From Bordetella genomosp. 1 (lineage in GTDB: Bacteria; Pseudomonadota; Gammaproteobacteria; Burkholderiales; Burkholderiaceae_B), in the NCBI RefSeq assembly GCF_002261335.1, contig NZ_NEVL01000004.1, positions 620,001 to 684,000 of the forward strand: a DNA stretch of 64,000 nucleotides, read 5' to 3'. A program made the position numbers and the translations under genes. Every line of letters begins with the position of its first letter. Position 1 is the stretch's first letter. Under the pieces are notes generated by a model. It saw nothing but the letters and a program-made list of their open reading frames with translations, did not search any database and had not been told where the DNA came from. Below, piece after piece: positions 59,178-64,000 of this stretch.

Positions 59178-60254
59178 TCAGTCGCGCGGGAAGATCCACA
59201 CGTTGCGTGCCGGCAGGGCCAGCCGGCACGGCCCGGCCTCGCGGCTCTGCGGGCCGTAGGCGCGCAGCGACAGGCCATCGGGCGCGCCGTCGGCACGGAA
59301 CACATACTCCCAGCGGTCGCCCAGGTACATGCTGGTGATGAGCGGCAGCTCCAGCGTGTTGCCGTCGGCGTCCTGGTCGACCCGGACCTGTTCCACCCGG
59401 ATCACGGCGGTGGCGTCCTGGCCGGCAGCCACGCCTTCGGCGGCCTGGCCCCAGAGCGACCAACCGTTGCCCTGCAGCCGTGCCTGGCCGTCGCGCACCT
59501 CGACGACCTTGCCATCGAGCCGGTTGTTGCTGCCCATGAACTCGGCGGTGAAGCGCGTGCGCGGCGAGCCGTACATCTCCTGCGGCGTGCCCTGCTGCTC
59601 GATCTTGCCGTTGTTGAGCAGCAGGATGCGATCGGAGATCGCCATGGCCTCGCTCTGGTCGTGCGTCACCATCAGTGCCGACAGGCCCAGGCGCATGATG
59701 AGCTCGCGCAGGAAGGCGCGGGCCTCCTCGCGCAGCTTGGCGTCGAGATTGGAGAGCGGCTCGTCGAGCAGGATCACCGGCGGGCTGTAGACCAGCGCGC
59801 GGCCGATCGCCACGCGCTGCTGCTGGCCGCCCGACAGCTGATGCGGGTGGCGCTGGCCGAGCTTGCCCAGGCCGAGCTGGTCGAGCACGTCCTGCACGCG
59901 CTGCTTCACCTCGCTGCCGGACACGCCGCGCAGCTTGAGCGGATAGGCCACGTTCTCGAACACGGTCTTGTGCGGCCACAGCGCATACGACTGGAACACC
60001 AGGCCCAGGTTGCGGTCCTCGGCCGGCACTTCCTGGCGCGCGGCGCCATCGAACACCACCCGTTCGCCGATGCGGATGCGGCCCGCCTTGGGGCCTTCGA
60101 GGCCGGCCACCGCACGCAGCAGCGTGGTCTTGCCGCTGCCCGACGGGCCGAGCAGGGACACCACCTCGCCCTGGCGCAGCTCCATCGACACCCCTTTCAG
60201 CACGGGGTTGTCGCCGTAGTCCAGATGCAGATCATCGACGGAAAGCTCAATCAT
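59178..60254 (-). CDS. Ferric-iron-type ABC transporter ATPase (FbpC/PotA-like)
   Basis: A 358-residue ATPase. Walker A GPSGSGKTT, Q-loop LGLVFQSYALWPHKTVFENV, signature [15 protein letters not shown], Walker B ILLDEPLSNLDAKLREEARA and switch His in VTHDQSEAMAISDR. A C-terminal TOBE-like domain spans about residues 270-358 (VAAGQDATAVIRVEQVRV, SRYL-like SMYLGDRWEYVFRAD). The SYALWPH form is common in FbpC. It overlaps the permease gene by 8 bp and is last in the operon. Confidence 0.9.
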   Translation of the reverse strand: MIELSVDDLHLDYGDNPVLKGVSMELRQGEVVSLLGPSGSGKTTLLRAVAGLEGPKAGRIRIGERVVFDGAARQEVPAEDRNLGLVFQSYALWPHKTVFENVAYPLKLRGVSGSEVKQRVQDVLDQLGLGKLGQRHPHQLSGGQQQRVAIGRALVYSPPVILLDEPLSNLDAKLREEARAFLRELIMRLGLSALMVTHDQSEAMAISDRILLLNNGKIEQQGTPQEMYGSPRTRFTAEFMGSNNRLDGKVVEVRDGQARLQGNGWSLWGQAAEGVAAGQDATAVIRVEQVRVDQDADGNTLELPLITSMYLGDRWEYVFRADGAPDGLSLRAYGPQSREAGPCRLALPARNVWIFPRD

Positions 60255-62016
60255 GAAGTTTGACTCCGAAACGCAGCGCGATGCCCAGGCCGATCACGAC
60301 CAGCACGATATTGATGAAGGAGAGCGCGGCCACGATGTCGATGGCGCCCGAGGCCCACAGCGACACCAGCATCGAGCCGATGGTCTCGGTGCCCGGCGAC
60401 AGCAGGTAGACGCCGGTGGAATACTCGCGCTCGAAAATGAGGAACATCAGCAGCCAGGAGCCGATCAGGCCGTACTTGGCGAGCGGCACGGTGACGTGAC
60501 GCGTGACCTGGCCGCGCGAGGCGCCGGCGCTGCGGGCGGCCTCCTCGAGCTCCGGGCCCACCTGCAGCAGGGTCGACGAGATCAGGCGCAGGCCATAGGC
60601 CATCCACACCACGGTGTAGGCCAGCCACACGCTGAAGATGGTGCTGCGCAAGGCGCGCAGGCCTTCCACCACGTTCTCGCGCGCCCACTCCGCGAACGGC
60701 AGCGCGGAGAGCCAGCCGTCCTCGAGCGCGTTGTCGAGCCACATCGGCACGAACAGGAACACCCACAGGAACGCCAGGCCGGCCAGCAGGCCCGGCACCG
60801 CGCGCGGCACCAGCACGCTGTAGTCGAGGAAGCGCGTGGTGTTGTCGGGCTTGCGGTGCATGGCGAGGCCGACGAACAGATAGCAGAACACCGCCAGCGC
60901 GCCGCCGAACACGCCGATCGCGACCGAGTTGACGATGGCGCGGATCAGGTTGGGCTGCGACAGCACCGTGCGGAACGCATCCAGCGAGAGCACGTCGAGC
61001 AGCGACACGCCCAGCCCCCAGTTCGACACGAAGGCACGCAGCAGCACGCCGATCAGCGGCACCACGATGGTGACCAGCAGCCAGAATGCCACCACGGCGC
61101 CGGCCACCCAGCGCCAACGGCCCAGCGGCAGCGGCCGGGCGCGCGAGGCCTTGCCCTTCATGGTGACGAACCGGTTGGCGGTGCGCATCAGGCGGCGCTG
61201 CAGCATCACCAGCGGGATCGTCATCGCGATCAGCACCACGGCGACGGCCGCCATCAGGTGGTACGACGGGATGCCGAGCTTGTTGGTGAGCTTGTAGAGA
61301 TAGGTCGCCAGCACCAGGTTGCCCTCGGGGTCTCCGAGCACCAGCACCAGCCCGAACACCTCCAGGCCCAGGAAGAACAGCAGCACGGTGGCGTACAGCA
61401 TGGCCGGCCGCACCATCGGCAGGCTGACCGACATCATCACGCGCAGCGGCGAGGCGCCGGCCACGCGCGCGGCCTCCTCCACGTCCGAGCCCATGCTGCG
61501 CAGGGCCGAGGAGATGTAGAGGTAGGCGTGGGGCACGTGCGTGAGACCCGCGATGATGACGATGCTGGTGAGCGAATAGACGTTCCAGGGCACGAAGCCG
61601 AGCAGCTGCTGCGCCCAGCTCGAGAAAAAGCCCACCGGACCGGCCGCGACCACGTAGCCGAAGCCCAGCACCATGGGTGACACGAACACCGGCACCAGGA
61701 TGAGCGGCTCGATCCAGCGGCGGCCCGGCAGATCGGTGCGGATCATCAGGAACGCCAGCATCCCGCCCAGCGGAATGGCGATGATCGCCAGGCCGAACGC
61801 GAGGATGAATCCGCTGCGCAGGGCCTTGTAGAAGTCCGGATCATCGAAGATGAAGCGGAAGGCATCCAGGCTGAAGTGCTTGCTGGGCGAGAAGAACGGC
61901 GCCGACAGAAAGCTCTGGATGATGATGAAGGACAGCGGCACATAGATCGCGAGCGCCGTCAGCAAGACGACGACACCGCGCGGCAGCGACTGCCATTTTC
62001 GGCGCAATGACTGCAT
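60247..62016 (-). CDS. Two-domain iron-type ABC permease (FbpB-like)
   Basis: A 589-residue permease with about 12 helices, made of two fused permease halves. Each half carries an EAA loop: DVEEAARVAGASPLRVMMSV near residue 180 and ELEEAARSAGASRGQVTRHV near residue 495, both followed by a Pro-containing segment. A central basic linker (RRLMRTANRFVTMKGKASRA) joins the halves. This arrangement is typical of FbpB/SfuB ferric-iron permeases. It lies 72 bp after the binding-protein gene. Confidence 0.92.
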   Translation of the reverse strand: MQSLRRKWQSLPRGVVVLLTALAIYVPLSFIIIQSFLSAPFFSPSKHFSLDAFRFIFDDPDFYKALRSGFILAFGLAIIAIPLGGMLAFLMIRTDLPGRRWIEPLILVPVFVSPMVLGFGYVVAAGPVGFFSSWAQQLLGFVPWNVYSLTSIVIIAGLTHVPHAYLYISSALRSMGSDVEEAARVAGASPLRVMMSVSLPMVRPAMLYATVLLFFLGLEVFGLVLVLGDPEGNLVLATYLYKLTNKLGIPSYHLMAAVAVVLIAMTIPLVMLQRRLMRTANRFVTMKGKASRARPLPLGRWRWVAGAVVAFWLLVTIVVPLIGVLLRAFVSNWGLGVSLLDVLSLDAFRTVLSQPNLIRAIVNSVAIGVFGGALAVFCYLFVGLAMHRKPDNTTRFLDYSVLVPRAVPGLLAGLAFLWVFLFVPMWLDNALEDGWLSALPFAEWARENVVEGLRALRSTIFSVWLAYTVVWMAYGLRLISSTLLQVGPELEEAARSAGASRGQVTRHVTVPLAKYGLIGSWLLMFLIFEREYSTGVYLLSPGTETIGSMLVSLWASGAIDIVAALSFINIVLVVIGLGIALRFGVKLHD

Positions 62017-62088
62017 GGAGAAGATCCCGTCTTCAGAGGTGGTGCGGACGGCGCGCGAGCGGGGCCGGGCCCCGCCCGCGGCGCGGAC

Positions 62089-63189
62089 TTACTTGCCCGC
62101 GGCGGCGCGCCACTGCTTGATGAATTCCAGGCGCTTGTTCTGCTCGAGGTAGTCGAGCAGGGTCTCATTGACGGGGATCGGCTTGAGCGCGTTGCCCAGC
62201 TTCTTGGTCAGGCCGTCGACGTCGTTGTCGCCGTCGATGTCGTCGCGGATCGAGGCCATGTCGGCCTTGTTGGCGACGATGTCCTGGCCCTTCTTGGACA
62301 GCAGGTAGTCCATCCAGAGCTTGGCCGCGTTCTTGTTCTTGGCCTTCTTGCTGATGAAGGCCACGCGCGACAGCACCAGCGTGTAGTCGGTGGGGTACGA
62401 CACGCCCAGCGACGGATCGGTCTTGGCCCGCGTCTCGGCATAGGAGCCGAGGATGTTGTAGCCGACGAGGTTCTCGCCGGACGACACGCGTTCCATCATG
62501 GTGCCGGTGGACGACTGCACGATCAGGCCGCCCTTCGCGGTGTCGCGCAGCGTGTCGAAGTAGTGGGCGTCGTTGGCCTTGTCCTGCACCGCCAGCATGA
62601 AGCCCACGGCCGACTTCTCGATGTCGTAGGTCGTGACCTTGTTCTTGAACTTGTCGGGCTGGCTCGCGATCAGCTTGGCCAGCGCGGTGTGCGTGGTCGG
62701 CACCTCGTTCTGCGGGATCAGGCGCTTGTTGTAGATGAAGACGGCCGGCTCGTAGGTGGTGCCGTAGGCCGAGTCTTTCCAGACCGCCCACTTCGGCAGC
62801 TTGTCGGCTTCGGGCGAACGGTATTGCAGCGCGTAATCCACGGCGAGCTTGAGCGCCGAGTCCATCGACGAGCTCCACACCACGTCGCCGCTGCCGCTGC
62901 CCGAGGCCTGTTCGCTGATGTAGCGGTTGTACAGCTCGGTGCTGTTCATGTCGTTGTATTCCACCTTCACGCCCGGGAACGCGGCCTCGAAGCCGGCGAT
63001 GATCGGGCCCGCGGCCTTGGTGTCGGTGGTGGAATAGATCACGACCTTGCCCTCTTTCTTGGCGCCGTCGATGATCTTCTGATAATCGGCCGGATAGCCT
63101 TCGGGGGCTTGCTGCGCGAGCGCCGCGCCGGACGCGAAGGTGGTCAGGGCGGCCGTCAGGGCGGCGGCCAGGCAGGACTTGGCGAACAT
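62089..63189 (-). CDS. Iron-type ABC transporter substrate-binding protein
   Basis: A 366-residue binding protein. ATG 63189 (MFAKSCLAAALTAALTTFAS) is chosen since GGAGAAG lies seven bases upstream; ATG 63204 lacks a site. The signal is cleaved after ALAQ. The mature part follows the AfuA/FbpA-like pattern: IIDGAKKEGKVVIYSTTDTK, DMNSTELYNRYISEQASG, GDVVWSSSMDSALKLAVDY and TTYEPAVFIYNKRLIPQNEV. The Tyr residues needed for iron are not provable by eye. The end LEQNKRLEFIKQWRAAAG is conserved with the partial paralog at 63311. Confidence 0.87.
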   Translation of the reverse strand: MFAKSCLAAALTAALTTFASGAALAQQAPEGYPADYQKIIDGAKKEGKVVIYSTTDTKAAGPIIAGFEAAFPGVKVEYNDMNSTELYNRYISEQASGSGSGDVVWSSSMDSALKLAVDYALQYRSPEADKLPKWAVWKDSAYGTTYEPAVFIYNKRLIPQNEVPTTHTALAKLIASQPDKFKNKVTTYDIEKSAVGFMLAVQDKANDAHYFDTLRDTAKGGLIVQSSTGTMMERVSSGENLVGYNILGSYAETRAKTDPSLGVSYPTDYTLVLSRVAFISKKAKNKNAAKLWMDYLLSKKGQDIVANKADMASIRDDIDGDNDVDGLTKKLGNALKPIPVNETLLDYLEQNKRLEFIKQWRAAAGK

Positions 63190-63310
63190 GGCTGTCTTCT
63201 CCATTGGAATGATGAAACTGGCTCTATGACCAGCCTGCGAGCATCTTAGGAGTCGCACTCTGTCGGCGTCCTGTCAGCAGCGCCGCCGCATTCCTGGGAC
63301 AAACCCTAGC

Positions 63311-64000
63311 CTAGCGCCGCGCCTCCGGCGTGTCCGTGACCAGCCGCATCCAGTTCTGCACGAAGCGCGATTGACGCTGTTGGTCGAGTCCGACGAGCAG
63401 CGCCGGGCTCAGTACCACGGGCTGCACGATGCCGCGCGTGCGCGCCTGCAGCGCATCGGCGGTCCAGGGCCCCTCGGTGCCCTGCACCAGCGCGCCCAGC
63501 GCGGCGTGGCTCGCCGCCACCCGCTGGCCGGCCGGCGACACCAGCCAGTCGACCAGGTTGCGCGCGAGGTCGGGATTGGGCGCGCGGCGCGCGATCAGCG
63601 CCGAGCGCGCCAGCACCAGCATGTAGTCCTGCGGCAGCACCACGCCGATCTGCGCGCCCGCGGCCTGGCGCGCCAGCGCATACGAGCCCAGCAGGTTGTA
63701 GCCGAGGTCGAGCTCGCCGCGCTCGATCGCGCCCAGCAGCTCGCCGCTGGTGGCGGCCAGCCGCACGCCGACCTGCCCCAGCGCGTTGGCCAGGCCCCAG
63801 AAGTTCGACGACACCAGCTCGTCCTGCTCGGCCAGCACATAGCCCACGTTGCTCGCCGCGATGTCGTAGGTGCCGACGCGGCCGCGCAGGCTGGCACCCT
63901 CGCGCTCGAGCAGGCGCAGCAGCGCCTGGCGCGAGCGCGGCACCGTGTCTTCGTTGAAGCGGCGCGGGTTGTAGACGATCACCGCGGGCTCGAAGGTGAA
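63311..64000 (-). CDS. Paralogous ABC substrate-binding protein, 5' part outside window
   Basis: The frame is open to the window edge and ends with TAG at 63311-63313, giving the last 229 residues. It begins FTFEPAVIVYNPRRFNEDTV, which aligns with TTYEPAVFIYNKRLIPQNEV of the gene at 62089. Further shared segments are VGTYDIAASNVGYVLAEQDE, DLGYNLLGSYALARQAAGAQ, VVLPQDYMLVLARSALIARR and an ending RFVQNWMRLVTD. It lies 121 bp upstream of the complete paralog on the same strand. It may be a stand-alone sensor or second receptor; the missing start prevents a decision. Confidence 0.8.
   Translation of the reverse strand, partial: FTFEPAVIVYNPRRFNEDTVPRSRQALLRLLEREGASLRGRVGTYDIAASNVGYVLAEQDELVSSNFWGLANALGQVGVRLAATSGELLGAIERGELDLGYNLLGSYALARQAAGAQIGVVLPQDYMLVLARSALIARRAPNPDLARNLVDWLVSPAGQRVAASHAALGALVQGTEGPWTADALQARTRGIVQPVVLSPALLVGLDQQRQSRFVQNWMRLVTDTPEARR

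Noticed and set aside
60253-61680. 475-codon plus-strand open frame across the iron permease
   Set aside because: Gln/His/Arg-rich antisense shadow of a transmembrane protein; the minus-strand frame has all permease motifs.

Overview
The window is GC-rich, densely coded DNA from a betaproteobacterium, most likely Bordetella or a close Alcaligenaceae relative such as Achromobacter. This rests on two Bug-family solute receptors, tandem general porins, many exported proteins of the Bordetella type, and type III secretion genes at the left edge. No rRNA, CRISPR array, prophage or insertion sequence was seen. There is one tRNA, Arg(TCT), at 10390-10466. The genus call is an inference from gene families; no 16S gene is present.

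Layout. 1-1204: end of a type III secretion locus (SctD tail, a small SctE-like protein, the SctF needle, a CesT-type chaperone). 1515-9902: carbon-acid genes, with a hydroxyisobutyrate-dehydrogenase-like enzyme, an MFS carrier, a Bug receptor, an SMP-30 lactonase, a TctBA transporter and a quinone-oxidoreductase-like enzyme. 9929-10310: an ArsR repressor with a matched pair of operators. 10524-17154: a polar amino acid ABC transporter, an AmaA-like oxidase and an XRE-cupin regulator, divergent from an AmaB-like dehydrogenase; together they look like a pipecolate/aminoadipate (D-lysine branch) module. 17298-22857: PldA phospholipase, a DcrB-like exported protein, a CPA1 antiporter, a racemase and a Nif11-like small protein.

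22858-32424: c-di-GMP block, with a YcgR/PilZ protein and a complete wspABCDEFR operon ending in a diguanylate cyclase that has both the phosphoacceptor Asp and the inhibitory RxxD site. 32815-38945: a NarX-type two-component pair, then a DJ-1-like protein, a nitrate/cyanate-type ABC transporter and cyanase; a perfect 16-bp palindrome lies between the two groups. 39092-42384: a DOPA-dioxygenase-like protein, two SDR enzymes and a GlxA-type regulator. 42418-45332: two tandem porin genes, each followed by the same 100-bp element with terminal inverted repeats. 45647-49883: an IclR-controlled operon of PepE, DUF1177, AroM and a Bug receptor, which I consider the best candidate for an uncharacterised pathway.

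50031-50795: MntP manganese exporter under a yybP-ykoY-type riboswitch. 51141-57843: exported proteins, including a ClpP-fold periplasmic protein with PAQQ repeats, an LprI-like protein and a Rap1a/Tai-like protein overlapping an uncharacterised partner, together with an XRE regulator divergent from an MFS exporter. 57877-64000: a DUF1963 protein and a ferric-iron-type ABC transporter with two paralogous binding proteins, the last cut by the window edge.

Most operons run on the minus strand and end in clear intrinsic terminators with runs of eight U. Several starts are TTG, supported by good ribosome-binding sites. All functional calls come from reading motifs and gene order; no database search was done.
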